The notes: a model not told the origin generated them from the letters alone. A stretch of 64,000 nucleotides of DNA from Muscardinus avellanarius (GCA_963383645.1 OY726574.1:58893394-58957393); one strand, 5' to 3'; counted from the first letter of the stretch, positions 1 to 11,925 are shown. A program made the numbers and translations.

Positions 1-128
1 GAGACAGGAAGATCGCAGGTTCACAGCAAGCCTCAACAACGTAGTGAGACTCTGTTTCAAGATAAAAGAATAAAATAGGAATACTTGTGTAGCTTGGAGC
101 ATAATGCCCCTGGGTTCTATACCCTGTA

Positions 129-130
<2 letters not shown>
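1..130 (+). mobile_element. B1-dID SINE, cut by the window start
   Basis: Starts mid left half (GAGACAGGAAGATCGCAGGT) and ends GGGTTCTATACCCTGTACC before a CA tail. Confidence 0.85.

Positions 131-177
<47 letters not shown>
130..177. repeat. (CA)n microsatellite, SINE tail
   Basis: About 24 uninterrupted AC units directly after the SINE right half. Confidence 0.98.
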
Positions 178-179
<2 letters not shown>

Positions 180-392
180 GATAGAGGATATTTTTATTGT
201 ATGTGGGGTTTTGTTTTGTTTTGTTAAACAATAGTAAGACTCTGACTTGCTCAATTTAAAAATAATTCTTCTCTTTGGAGAATGTTTGTAGTAGCACCAT
301 TTGTAATAGCCAAATTTGGAGTCAATTCTAATATTCCAAGGTAAAATGGGTGAATTAATAATCATACATTTATATAACAGAATACACAGCAA

Positions 393-600
393 ATAGCCAA
401 GCATGGTGGCACACGCCAGTACTCTTGGTGCATGAGAGGCTGAGGCAAGAGGACTGCAAGTTCAAGACCAGCCTCAGAAACAGTGAGACTTTCAGCAACC
501 TAGTAAGACCCTGTTTGAGAACAAAAAAAAATTAAAAAGCTATAGTTTGGAAGCAGAATACCCTTGGGTTCAACCTCCAGTAACACAAAAACAAACAACC
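393..600 (+). mobile_element. B1-dID SINE
   Basis: AGCCAAGCATGGTGGCACAC to GGTTCAACCTCCAGTAACAC; diverged but complete. Confidence 0.88.
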
Positions 601-1309
601 AAACAAAGACAGCATATAAAAATAATGCATTTTTTGCAAAAATGTGATGAAGTCTTTCACAAAATATTGAGGGGGGAAAATAAAAAGAGAGAGCACACCA
701 CATTGTTTGATTTATAGGAAGTTAAAAAATAAACAAAACTAATTTATTATTATATAGGCCAGGAAAAATAGTCACGCTTTCCTTAATTACTGTCGCAGGG
801 TCCATTTTAATGACAGTCAGATGATCCTGCCTCCATCACGGCCACCGCTCCCTTCTTCCTCTCATCCATCTTAATTTCTGCCACAACATTCACCTCTCTG
901 AGCCCAAGTTCTACACATGCCTTTCTAGCCAAACTGCAACCCTATAAAGTCTCTCCGGAAATTTTGTGTACGATTTGCTGAACTCAGGCATTAACATCCA
1001 TAATGCAGTCTGGATACTCTGATGTTCTGATATTTCCTCCACCAGCTAAATCATCCCATCATCTTTAAATTCTGTCTCACACATAGTTTCAGGACATGGG
1101 CAAATTGCTGAAAAGGTCTTTGTTGGAATATAATGTGTGTGGCTTCCACTTTCCTATGGAGTCCTCTTTGCCCTTTGAAATCTCCCGAGAACAGTCTCTG
1201 ATGGCCACCTTTCTAGCCACATTCTGGACTTTCCGACTTCAAAATTCACAAAACATGTGGTCAGACTTAGAAAGAGCAGTGACCCCTCTCCTCTGATACT
1301 CATTTCTGG
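601..1309. other. Unassigned sequence
   Basis: No exon-like reading frame and no repeat that I recognise. Confidence 0.4.
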
Positions 1310-1650
1310 CTCAGTCAACATTCTTACTGATGTATTCCAAAACAACTGACCACACAACTTAGAAAAAGGAACATATATTTTCTCACAGTTCTGGAGATGT
1401 AAAGATTCAATCCATGTCAGGCCAGGTCTGCAGAGCTCGGGTTATGATGGTGGTAAGAAGAAAGAAGAGCACAAGGGCTCTGTTCCACATATCACAGAGG
1501 ACAGAAGCAGAGAGAGAAAGAGCAGGGGAAGGTGAAGTCTTATATAGTCCCCAAGGCCACACCCTAGAGATCCCTTCTTAACAACCAAGATCTGCTCTCC
1601 ACATTGCTGCCTTGTTTCCCTGAGGCCTAGGGGAACATTTTAAATGCAAT
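1310..1650 (-). mobile_element. LTR-like repeat, antisense, MaLR-like
   Basis: Shares AGTCAACATTCTTACT, CAAAACAACTG, CTCACAGTT and CAAGGCCACACCC with the copy at 8163-8505. It also resembles antisense solo LTRs that contain CTCACAGTT followed by a purine-rich middle. No coding remnant. Confidence 0.55.
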
Positions 1651-2090
1651 CCATTACAACTCGTTCCCAAAACTTTCCCCAAACACTCAGTTTAAATAGG
1701 AAAGGTAATGGTGAAATTCAGCTTTGTTTTCTGTACATGAAGTCTCAGTTCTTGAGATTCATAAGTCATATGATCTGGCAATGGTCTCTGCCACTTTCTC
1801 TTAGCAGAACAGCAGCCAGAGCCTGTTTGTTATTTACATAAATGCAATTCCTATAGATTAGCCAACTTAGAAAATAGAACCAAAATAAATCAATCTCGAG
1901 ACAACCAAGATATCTGTAACAAAATTAAAACGCACAACACATCTGATTTCATAACCAACTCAGTCTATTATTTTGGGGTTTGTTTTGAGAGATAACCAGC
2001 GATGGCTTAATATCTGGCTGGGGCACATTGGCTCTGCAGAAAGTCTGGTCCGATTTTGCTGTAACAAGACATGAATCGTGAGTTATGGTT
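1651..2090. other. Unassigned sequence
   Basis: AT-rich; nothing recognised apart from short stop-interrupted frames. Confidence 0.4.
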
Positions 2091-2544
2091 TGGATCTGGA
2101 ACGTGTCCTGAAGGCTCACATGTGTTGAAGGCTTGGTCCCCAGTGTAGCAAAGTTCAACAATAGGGTTTTGGGGATGTCACTGAATCATCAAGGTTTTGA
2201 CCTCATCAATGGGTTAACCCACTAACTCATGGCTGAAGGGTCTGTGGGCGGGTGATGGAAACTGTGGGAAGTGGGGCATAGATGAAGGGAATGGGCCTTG
2301 AGGGTGTGCCCTTGGGGGCTATATTTTGTCCCCATTTCCTTTCTCCTCTCTGTCTGCTCCCTGACTGCCATGAGGTGAGCATCTTTGCTCTGCCAGGCCC
2401 TTCTGCCATGATGTCCTTCCTCACTGCCCAGCCAGAAACAGTAGAGCCAGCCTACCAGGGGCTGAAACTATGACCCAAAATAAACTTGTTTTCATCAGGC
2501 TGTTTTTCTTGAGTACTTCATCACAATGACACATCTGACTAACA
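2091..2544 (+). mobile_element. LTR, MaLR-like, sense
   Basis: GTTATGGTTTGGATCTGGAA at the start, CATGTGTTGAAGGCTTGGTC, then CTGCCATGAGGTGAGCATCT, CCAAAATAAACTTG (polyadenylation signal) and the terminus CATCTGACTAACA. Solo LTR architecture without internal genes. Confidence 0.7.
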
Positions 2545-3244
2545 TACTCCAAAACACCACAGAATCAGGTTGGATTCCACGAGAAGTAGATTCTGAGACA
2601 AGAACTTCAATCAAAGTGATTTGCTGAGAAGCCTGTCCATGTCCAAGGAAGCACCGACAGAGAGGTGGGGAAAGAAGAGAGAAGGAAGGGACCCATGCAC
2701 CTGGACTCCATCAGAGGCCACTGGTAGGGGTGGGAACGTGCCTCAGACCTGGCCCAGGGAGGAGCGAGAGGACGGCAGTACCTATCCCCCAGCTTTTTCA
2801 TCGTTGCTTGTTGATTCCAGCTAGCCCCTTACGTAGGCTGAGAACACAGCTCTGGTAGAAGACACACACAGGCAAAGAGTGAAGAATGCGCAGCGAGAAG
2901 CCATCTGTGCAGAGAGAAATGGCAAATGCTGAGGACATATGGGCAGAGGTGACCGCGTCAGCTCCTCTTGCTCCTCAGTGGAGCATTCCTGGGCGTGTGT
3001 GCAGCGCGAGTATCATCAAGTTGTGGCAGCAATGGCTAGTCAGTTAAATAAAAATTAGCCAAGACAACCTACCACACACCAGCAACTTGCTTTAACATTG
3101 AAAAGCACTGTAGGGATCAGTCATTCTTTCTTTTCTTATTTCTTAGGCTGTAGACCACCTATGACCCAAGTCGAATGATGAAAATCTTTTGTTTTTCTCA
3201 GGGGGAAAATCACTCTGAGTCTTCATATGCAGCCAGAGTCTTTT
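2545..3244. other. Unassigned sequence
   Basis: Mixed-composition sequence; no exon or repeat identified. Confidence 0.4.
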
Positions 3245-3247
3245 GGA

Positions 3248-3440
3248 AGCCAGGTGTAGTGGTACACACCTGTAATCCTAGTACTTGGGAGGCTGACACA
3301 GTAGGATCACAAGCTTGAGGACAATCTCCACAAATTAGAGTGACCTTCAGCAATGCAGCAAGACCTTGTTTCAAAGTGCTGGGAGTGTGGTTTGGAAGTA
3401 GAAAGCCCTTGAGTTTAGTCCCCAGTCTTACACACATGCA
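3248..3440 (+). mobile_element. B1-dID SINE
   Basis: CCAGGTGTAGTGGTACACAC to GAGTTTAGTCCCCAGTCTTA; diverged. Confidence 0.85.
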
Positions 3441-3532
3441 TGCACACACAGTCTTCCTGGTCAGCTTCAGCAGAATAATGAGAAAATAAGGAGTTATATA
3501 TGGTGTCAAGGTGTTCAGACACAGTTAGAAAA

Positions 3533-3534
<2 letters not shown>

Positions 3535-3579
<45 letters not shown>

Positions 3580-3605
3580 ACATGCCCACACACATATACA
3601 CACAC
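3535..3605. repeat. (CA)n microsatellite
   Basis: About 21 AC units, then a degenerate CACATATACACAC extension. Confidence 0.97.
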
Positions 3606-4100
3606 TTCTCTTTTAATTAAAAAAAAACTGATTGGAAACAAAGAGAATGCTAAACTTTAAATGACTCTATTATGAGGTGTTTATAATACATTACTTAAAG
3701 CAAGTAAAAACATTATGAAATCTAGTAAGATTCCTGATCTTTCTGAAATGGCACTCTTGGAGTTTATTAATTGGATATGCCCTCATTCTTTCAACAGATA
3801 TAGTCAGCATCATGTCATTTCCCTTGCCTGCCTCCTCCTCCTGGTTTTTGTTTATTATATTTCTCTGCTGTCAAGATACAAGAATTTATATTCTTCATTT
3901 GGGCCAGAATTTTTATAATTATGTAATTTCCTCTTTACACTGGTGTGAAGACATTGCTCTCCAGAGCTTGTGCTTCAACCTCTCTGTTCCTAAAGGATTA
4001 TTTTACATTCCTCTTTTACATGGCTTAAGCTCTTGCTTCAGCAGATTCTTTTTTTTTTACAAAGGGCACGTGAGTTTTGATAATTCTTAAGATTTTATTT
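3606..4100. other. Unassigned sequence
   Basis: AT-rich; no feature recognised. Confidence 0.4.
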
Positions 4101-4101
4101 T

Positions 4102-4295
4102 ATCCAGATGTCATAGTGCACAACTGTAATCTCAGTACTTGGGAGACTGAGGAGAATTGCGGGTTAGGGACCAGCTTCAGAAATTTAGCAAGACCCTATT
4201 TCAAAATAAAAAATAAAATAGGGCTGAAGGTGTAGCTCAGAAGTAGAATACCCCTGCATTTAGTCCCAGCACCACCATCCCCTACCCCCCCAAAA
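4102..4295 (+). mobile_element. B1-dID SINE
   Basis: TCCAGATGTCATAGTGCACA to TTTAGTCCCAGCACCACC. Confidence 0.85.
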
Positions 4296-4332
4296 AAGAT
4301 TTTTCTTTATGCTTGCTTTAATTCCTTTTGTG

Positions 4333-4490
4333 TGTATGTGGTACTGGAGATTGAACTCGGAGCATTCTACTTTTGATCTATACCCTCAGCATGATTTTAT
4401 TTATTTGGAAACAGTCTCAATACTTGCTGAGGCTGTTCTTGAACCTATAACTCTCCTATCCCAGCCTCTGAAGTACAGGGTAATATCCTC
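4333..4490 (-). mobile_element. B1-dID SINE, 5'-truncated, antisense
   Basis: GTACTGGAGATTGAACTCGG then a left-half remnant to CAGCCTCTGAAGTACAGGGT. Confidence 0.75.
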
Positions 4491-4995
4491 CCTTCCCACA
4501 CTCCTTCCTCCAGATCGCCTTTATAGCCTTATTGTCCTCATGTCAGGGCCCTGAAGCAGTCTGGTGTCAACCTGAGAACTGACCTTTATAAATGACTTGC
4601 TATCAGTCTAGAATTTTAAGATCGTTTTTTTCATTCTGGAAGTTTGCCGTTGAACACCTTGTATAGTTTCCTATAATATATGACCTAAACATTTCTTCCT
4701 TCCCTCTCCTCTCCCCACACCTTTTTCATATCTATGAGGGTTCCACTTTTACTTGAAAGGAGTCTCTTCTCTGAGTTCACCTATTTCTCCCCAAAGCCAT
4801 GTTTATTACTGTACAGCCTGAAAATAAAGGACAAAGTCACGCACTCTGTTCATCTTTCTTTGCACTAGTTCAGGAATCTGTGCACATACCAATATGGTTT
4901 CTGAGAAATGGAAGAAAAAGACATGGACATCCCATGCTTCACTGGGACCTTCATTTTGCTCCCTCGTGAGCTCCTTTTCTTTCCTTAGCTGCTAG
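4491..4995. other. Unassigned sequence
   Basis: Pyrimidine-rich; no exon or repeat recognised. Confidence 0.4.
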
Positions 4996-5362
4996 TATGA
5001 TTTGGGTGAGTCCTCCCTGAAGTCCATATGCTATAGGTTTGGTTCCCAGAGCGGCGTTACTGGGAGGCGATAACCTTTAGGAGGTGGGCCTTACAGGTGC
5101 TATTTGGGTCATTGGAGACACGCCTTTGAAGGCGGCGTGGGATGCCAGCCTGACTTCTTCTTGCTTCCTGGCTTATGATGTAAGTGGTCTGCTCCACCCC
5201 GTGCTCCAGAGAGGCTCGGCATCCTCAACAGAGGTCCAAAGCCATGGGCCCACCCAACTTTAGACTGGAGTTTTCATAACCATGAACAAAAATAAGTATT
5301 TTCTCTTTATGAATTCACTGTCTCAAGTATTTCCTCAGAGCGATGTGACACTGACTAATACA
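4996..5362 (+). mobile_element. LTR, MaLR-like
   Basis: Its form is typical of a solo mammalian LTR: start TATGATTTGGGTGAGTCC, a middle with GGAGGTGGGCCTTACAGGTG, and the terminus TGACACTGACTAATACA. The family assignment to ERVL-MaLR is from overall resemblance. Its 3' part (5174-5304) is copied in inverted form 244 bases downstream. It has no internal viral genes. Confidence 0.65.
5174..5304 (+). repeat. Source arm of the 131-bp inverted repeat
   Basis: LTR sequence containing GCTCCACCCCGTGCTCCAGA, present again in inverted orientation at 5549-5679. Confidence 0.96.
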
Positions 5363-5370
5363 GCTACCAG

Positions 5371-5714
5371 TTTTTTTTGTTGTTGTTTTTTGGGTTTTTT
5401 TGGTGGTACTGGGGTTCCTGGAAGCCCTTCTACCTCCGGGCTACACTCCCAGACCTATTTTTACATTTTTTATTTGGAAACAGGGTCTCCTAAGCCAGCG
5501 CGCGCGGCTGGCTTCAAACCTGCGCGATCCTCCTGTCTCTGCCTCCCAAGAAAATACTTATTTTCGTTCATGGTTATGAAAACTCCAGTCTAAAATTGGG
5601 TGGGCCCATGGCTTTGGACCTCTGTTGAGGATGCCGAGCCTCTCTGGAGCACGGGGTGGAGCAGACCACTTACATCATACGCGGGGATTACAAGCGTGTG
5701 CCACCACGCCCGGC
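5371..5714 (-). mobile_element. B1-dID SINE carrying a 131-bp templated insertion
   Basis: Antisense young-subfamily SINE flanked by the TSD TACAGCTACCAG (5359-5370 and 5715-5726). Its left half is split between CCTCCCAAG (ending 5550) and CGCGGGGATT (from 5680). The intervening bases are the reverse complement of the neighbouring LTR. Removing them restores an uninterrupted SINE. Confidence 0.93.
5549..5679 (-). repeat. Inverted copy of 5174-5304 inside the SINE
   Basis: 129 of 131 bases match the reverse complement of 5174-5304. The junctions show only two bases of microhomology (AG on the left, possibly GC on the right). The arms are separated by 244 bases and could form a long hairpin. 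Confidence 0.96.
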
Positions 5715-5984
5715 TACAGCTACCAGTTTTTTAAAGTTAATGGCAGTGAGCTCTTTCTCCTTTCCTTCTCCTCCTCCTTTTTCCTTCTTTATTAAGTAGG
5801 TTGTCATTTTATGCCATACTGAGACGCAGAGTGTTAGAAAAATACATGCACACAACTCTGGTTGCCTTCCCCACCGGGTCTCCCAACACACACAGAAAGT
5901 CTTTGACATTGGAATTGGCAATTTTGTAAACGTTCCTGGCATTATTTCTACTCTGCGTTCCTTATGACTTCATCTCCCTCTTTC

Positions 5985-8024
5985 CTTCCCTATCATTTTC
6001 AGACTCCCCTGGAGTCTCTGCTCATCTATCTGATGTCGCCCTTATTTTCAAATACCTCTCTAGCTTCCTCATATAAGAGAGAACATACATCTACTCATTC
6101 TTTGGGATTGGGTGAAACTCACTTAGTATAATATCCTCGAGTTTCATCCATTTTCCTACAAATGGTGTACTTTTGTTCTTCTTTATGGCTGAGTAAAATT
6201 CCACTATGTCTATATACCAAAATTTTGTGATCCGTACATCCATTGATGGCTCATTCGATAGTTTGTCTATTTTAAATTTTGCTGCTATGAGCATGAATAT
6301 GCAACTCTGATTATAGTATTTTTATTTCATTTTCTTTGGAAAGATGCCCAGCAGTGCTATCACTGGGTCGTGTGGCAGTTCCTGTTCCCATCTTCTGAGA
6401 AATCTCCATACTGATTTCCGAGGTGACTCTACTAGTTTGCAGTCCCACCAACAGTGTAATAGAGTTTCTATTTCCCCGCATCCTCACCAACATTTACTAT
6501 TATTATTCGTGTTCTTGACAGTTGCCATCCTAAGTGAAGTGAGCTGGAATCTCAGTGTACTTCTGATTGATTTGCATTTCTCTAATTGATAAAGATGATG
6601 AACATTTTTTCATCATATATTTGTTAGCCATTTGTAGTTCCTCTTTTTTCTTATTTTGAAAAGTGTCTATTCAGTTCATTGCCCGTTTTAATTGGGTTAT
6701 TTGTTTTTTGTGTTTAGTTTTTTAAGCTCTTTATGTATTCTAAATATTAGACCTTTGTCTACTGGGTAGTTCCCATTCTGTAGGCTTTCTCTGTAGATTC
6801 TTGATGGTTTCCTTTACTGTACAGAAGCTTTTTTATTTAATGCTACCCCATTATTTGATTCTTGTTTTGATTTCCTGAGCTTTCAGGATCTTATTGAGGA
6901 AGTTTCTATCTGAACCTATATGTTGAAGTGTTGGTCGTATACCCTTTTCTAGCAGTTTAAAAGTTTCTCGTCTAATTTCTATGTCTCTGAACCACCTTGA
7001 GTTGACTTTCGTGCAGGGTGAGAGGTTAGAGTTTAGTTTAATTTTTCTGCATATGTATAGCTAGTTTCCCAGTAGCATTTGTTTAAAATACTGTTCTTTC
7101 TCCAGTGTATGTCTTTGGCATCTTCATCAAAACTCAGCTGGTTATGGGGCTTTGTTTCTGAGTTTTCTATTCTATTCCATTGGTCTATGAGTCTCTTTTT
7201 GTGCAAATATGATGCTGTTTTTATTACTATCACTTTGTAATACAGTTTGAGGTCTGATACTGTGGTGCCTCTGGCATGGTCCTTATTTCTGAGAATTGCT
7301 TTGGCTATGCTGGGTGTTTTGTTTTTCTATGTGAATTTTATAACTGATTTCTCTAGATCTGTGAAAAATGACGATGGTATTTTGATAGGGATTCTGTTGA
7401 ATGTGTAGGTAGCTTTCGGTCAGATGGCCATTTTGGTTATATTTATTCTGCCTATACAAAAGCATGAGAGGTCTTTCCACCTTCTGATATTTTCTTCAAT
7501 TTCTTTCTTTAGTGATTTATAATTTTCATTATAGAGGTATTTGACCTCCTGATTACATTTATTTCTAAGCATTTTATCTTTTTGAGGTAATTGTGAATGT
7601 AATTACTTTCTGTATCTCTTTTTCAGTGGACTCATGATTGGTGTAAAGGAATGCTAATGATTTCCATAGGTTTATTTTGTATCCTGCTACTTTGCTGAAA
7701 CTATCACCTCTAGAAAATTTCTGGATGAGTTTATTGGATCTTTTGTGTAAAAGATCGTGTCATCCACAAAGATAGTTTCAGTTCTTCTTTCCCTATTTAT
7801 ATTCTTTTCATTCCTTTTTCCTATTTGATTGCTGAGGCTAGAGTTTTGAGTATTGTGTTGAATTGGAGTGGTGACAGTGTGCATCCTTGTCCTGTTCCTA
7901 ATCTTAAGGGAAATTCTGTCCATTTGCCCTCATTCATAGTGATGTGGGCTTTGGGTTTGTTGTATATAGCCTTTATGATGTCAAAGTAGGTTTCTTCTAT
8001 TCCTGATTTCCTCAGTGTTTTTAT
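5985..8024 (-). mobile_element. L1 fragment, antisense (ORF2 3' half and 3' UTR)
   Basis: The plus strand shows reverse-complement L1 landmarks: AAATTCCACTATGTCTATAT, GCAGTCCCACCAACAGTGTA, TTTGTCTACTGGGTAGTTCC and GTTGACTTTCGTGCAGGGTG. Broken minus-strand frames retain L1 ORF2 tail residues such as FYSAIKKNK and WMKLEDIILSE. No intact coding frame. Confidence 0.88.
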
Positions 8025-8162
8025 TTTTCATATTTTTTGTGCAGAGGATTGAAACCAGGGGCATTCTACCACTAAGCTCCATGCCCAGCACTGTTTTATT
8101 TTTATGTTAAAATGGGGGCTTGCTAAATTGCTGAGGGCCTCGCTGAGTTGCTGAGGCTGGTA
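8025..8162 (-). mobile_element. B1-dID SINE, first part, split by an LTR
   Basis: GATTGAAACCAGGGGCATTC to GTTGCTGAGGCTGGTATC, then broken; continues at 8506. Confidence 0.8.
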
Positions 8163-8505
8163 TCTTAGTCAACATTCTTACTAATATAATCCAAAACAAC
8201 TGGTCACACTACTTAGAGGGAGAAAGATTTATCTGCTCACAGTTTTCTGGAGATTCTGGGTTCAGTCTATATGCAAGCAGGGTCTGAATCTCAAGGCATG
8301 TTGGCATGAAGAGGAGAGAGAGCAGGCACAAAGCTCTCAGATCATGGAAACTGTAAGAAAGGGACAGGGGGAGGAGGAAGGATCTAGAATACCCAAGGCC
8401 ACACCCCCAGGGTCCCCTCTTTAGCAAACAAGCCCTGCTTCCAACACTGCTACCTTGTTTCTGTAAGGATTAAGAAGATGTTCTAAACCTAAACATTTTC
8501 AGCTG
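8163..8505 (-). mobile_element. LTR-like repeat, antisense, inserted in a SINE
   Basis: TTAGTCAACATTCTTACTAA to ACCTAAACATTTTCAG. Same family as 1310-1650. It separates two halves of one SINE, so it arrived later. Confidence 0.6.
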
Positions 8506-8580
8506 TCCTCAAACCTAAAATCCTCCTGTCTCAGCTTTTTAAGCACTGAGATTACAGGCATGCTCCACTGCACCTGGCTG
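8506..8580 (-). mobile_element. B1-dID SINE, second part
   Basis: CTGTCCTCAAACCTAAAATC to CATGCTCCACTGCACCTGGC completes the left half begun at 8025. Confidence 0.75.
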
Positions 8581-8699
8581 ACAGTGAGCTTTTTTCTATT
8601 GATGAATAGTTTTTTTCTGGTTTTGCTATTTGGGTTCTGTATTTGGAACATTTTTTCTGTAAGGAAGTTTTAGTCTTCTATTTTGAGATTTTTAAAATG

Positions 8700-9654
8700 T
8701 ATATTCTCAGGCTCCCTAGCTGATTTGCATACTCACAAAAGTTGAGACCAGTGATCCAAGCATTCTTGTGACCCCCAATACTCCCTTCTCTCTACCTAGT
8801 TTATATTTATCCTTCCTGAGACTTGGTGCAACCTCATCTGCTGAAGAAGAATATAATCTTCTCTGGCTACACACTATTGTGAGCTTGTGGCAAAAAGATA
8901 AATGAGGTAATGTGCACTGGCATCGTTTAGGAAACTTTCTCACACTCCAGGGGAAAGACACTATTGCTGTTTTCCATTTTCTCCTTACATGAATATTTAC
9001 ATCTGTGTATGAACTATGGTTGCAAAGCTAGCTTCCTTTGTCAGAAATTTCCTTCTCTACTGTATTTTACTAGAATTGATATTACAGCGGGTAAAATAAA
9101 AGGCACTCCCTTTTTATTGCTTTCTCATAAAGCCCTTAAAACAGCCTTGAAAACACCCAGGAGCTCATTTCGAGTGACATTAATTCGATGATTATTTTTA
9201 AATATTTGAGTCATTTATTTGTAACCTGGAATCCCACCACAGGGACAGAGTAGGGAGCTAAAAGCTTTCAAAAAGACAAAGAAGATGGGGGTAAAAATGA
9301 GAGCCAGGAGCCAGTAAGTTGCTTTGCATCTCTTTGTAGCACTGATTGCACTGGATCGATGATTACAGGAAAACAACGTGAAATAAAAGGATGTCTTTCA
9401 ATTCAGCTCTGGAGACAAGCAGAGCAAAAGGTGAAAAGCTGAACACATGGAGCCTGAAGCCTCATGTACACATTAGCTTGCACTCAGTCCAGGGGTAAAG
9501 GACAGCACATAAATGTCCCCGATAATCCAAACACTAAGAGTGTGTGCAGGCTTATGAGGATGGTCAAGTGGAAAGCACAGTAACCCCAAGCCAACTGAAG
9601 TCTATAATTCCCTTGTGAAATCCAATTACTTAATACTGGATACATTGAATTTTT
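8700..9654. other. Unassigned sequence
   Basis: No exon or named repeat recognised; composition is ordinary. Confidence 0.4.
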
Positions 9655-9850
9655 TGTTTTTTGGAGGTTTTTTTGGTACTGAGGATTGAACCCATGGGCA
9701 TTTTACCTCTGAGCTATACCTCAAGCCATTTTTATTTTTTTATTTTGAAACAAAACCTTGCAAAGTTTCTAAGGCTGGTTTTGAGCCTGCAATCTTTATA
9801 TCTTAGATTCTCAAGTACTAGGATTACAGGTGTGAGCCACCAGGCCTGGA
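9655..9850 (-). mobile_element. B1-dID SINE, antisense
   Basis: GGTACTGAGGATTGAACCCA to GGTGTGAGCCACCAGGCCTG. Confidence 0.88.
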
Positions 9851-10746
9851 TCAGATGCATTTATTTTTGTGATTGAGTTTTCTTAGGATTCGGCCAATAT
9901 GATGCCTACCAATTAAATGCTGGGTTTGCTTAACTTCCTTCTGTGCTCTCAAGAAATTATCAGTCTCAAAGAAATTGAAGAAAACCTTGAAAATGGAAAG
10001 ATCTCCCTTGCTCATGGATAGGCAGAATAAATATCATCAAAATGAACATTCTGCCAAAAGAAATCTACAGAATCAATGCAACTCCTATCAAAATACCAAT
10101 GACATTCTTCATAGACCTAGAAAAATAGTCATGAATTTCATATGAAGGAACAAAAGACCCAGAATATCCAAAGTAATTCTCAGCAATAGGAGCTAGTAAT
10201 TAAAACAGTATAGTGTTGGCACAAAAACAGGCACATAGACCAATGGAACAGAAAAGAAGATACAGAAACAAATCCACACAGTTATAATCTATTTATCTTT
10301 GACAAAGGGGCCAAACACATACGCTGGAGATAAGACAGCCTTTCCAACAAATGGTGCTGGGAGAACTGGCTATCCATTTGTTTTAAAAAAATGAAACTAA
10401 ATCCTTACCTCTCACCTTGAACAGGAATCAACTTGAGACAGATCAAAGACCAGGGAATCAGATCAGAGACTGTGAAGCTATCAGAGAAGGGCATGGGTTC
10501 AACACTCCAAAAGATATGAAGGCAGTAACTTCCTCAACAAGACCTCCAAAGCATAGGAAATTAAAACAAGAATCAATAAGTGGATGGCATCAAACTAAAA
10601 AGGTTTTGCTCATCAAAAGAAATCATCAATAATCTAAAGAGAAAGCCTTCAGAATGGGAGATCTTTACCAGCTATCCCTCTGATAGAGGGTTAATACACA
10701 GAATATATAAAGAACCTAAAAGACTTTACACTAGAAAAAAAATCAA

Positions 10747-10830
10747 GGCACCAAGCACAGTCTGAATGTGTGCTATTTTAATATGTTCCACATAAAAATA
10801 AAAAATAAATTAAAAAAGAAAAAGAAAAAG
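10747..10830 (+). mobile_element. Short A-tailed insertion within the L1
   Basis: About 84 bases (GGCACCAAGCACAGTCTGAA onward) ending in a long A/G-rich tail after AATAAA-like sequence, flanked by AAATCAA on each side. The L1 reads on outside. It looks like a tiny retrocopy; its source is not recognised. Confidence 0.4.
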
Positions 10831-11290
10831 AAATCAAAAATAGGTAACTGAATTAAATAGACACTTCACAAAAGAAGAGATACAAATGGCCAAAATAGAT
10901 ACATGAAGAAATGTTCAACATCATTAGCCATCAGGGAAATGCTATTCCAAACTACACTGACATTCCATCTAACCCCAATCAGAAAGGCAGGCATAAAGAA
11001 GTCAAATAACAATAAATGTTGGGGAAATAGGAACTCTTCTACACTTTTGGAGGGAGTGCAAACTAGTTCAGGAACTATGGAAATCAGCATGGAGATTATT
11101 GAGAGAACTCAGAATGGATCCACCGTATGATCTTGCTATACCATTCCTGGGTACTTTCCAAAGGGGCTGAAACCAAAGAACTACAGTAACATACGCACGC
11201 CCCTGTTCATAGCAGCACAATTCACCACAGCCAGACTACGGAACCAACCTAGGTGTCCATCAGCAGATGAATGGATTACAAAATTATGGG

Positions 11291-11478
11291 AGGCCGGGCG
11301 TGGTGGCGCACGCTTGTAATCCCCACGCTTGGGAGGCGGAAACAGGAGGATCGCGCAGGTTCGAAGCCAGCCGTGCTGGCGTAAGAGACCCTGTTTCAAA
11401 AAATATAAAATAGATCTGGGAGTGTAGCCCGGAGGAAGAAGGGCTTTCAGGAACCCCAGTACCACCAAAAAAAAAAAA
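11291..11478 (+). mobile_element. B1-dID SINE, young subfamily, inside L1
   Basis: GGCCGGGCGTGGTGGCGCAC to AACCCCAGTACCACC plus an A tail. The TSD AAATTATGGGA lies before (11280-11290) and after (11480-11490) it. Confidence 0.95.
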
Positions 11479-11925
11479 AAAATTATGGGAAATACACACA
11501 ATGGAATTCTACCCAGCAATAGAGAAGAACAAAAACACATCATTTGTAAAAAGATGGAAGGACCTGGAGAACATTGTGTTAAGTGAGATCAGCCAAGCAC
11601 ACAAAGAGAAGAGACATATTTTTTCTCTAGTATGCTCAAGCTAGGGAGCGTGTGGGATGCCAGGACTCCAGATAATGAGGGAGGTCCTCAGTGGAGCCAG
11701 GGAGGAAGGGTGGGGGTGGAGGGAGACAGGTTCGTTAATGGAAACGCTACCTGTGACTATGTGTACACATGTGAATATACCGTTGTCCACCTGGACACTC
11801 AGTATTGGGGGGAGGGAAATGGGGAGGGGAGGGAGGGGAGGGCACCAGGTGCTTTGTGCGTGTATCCATTGTCAACACAATCTACATTATGATGTGAGAC
11901 TGTACTGCACCAGTAAGAGCAAAAA

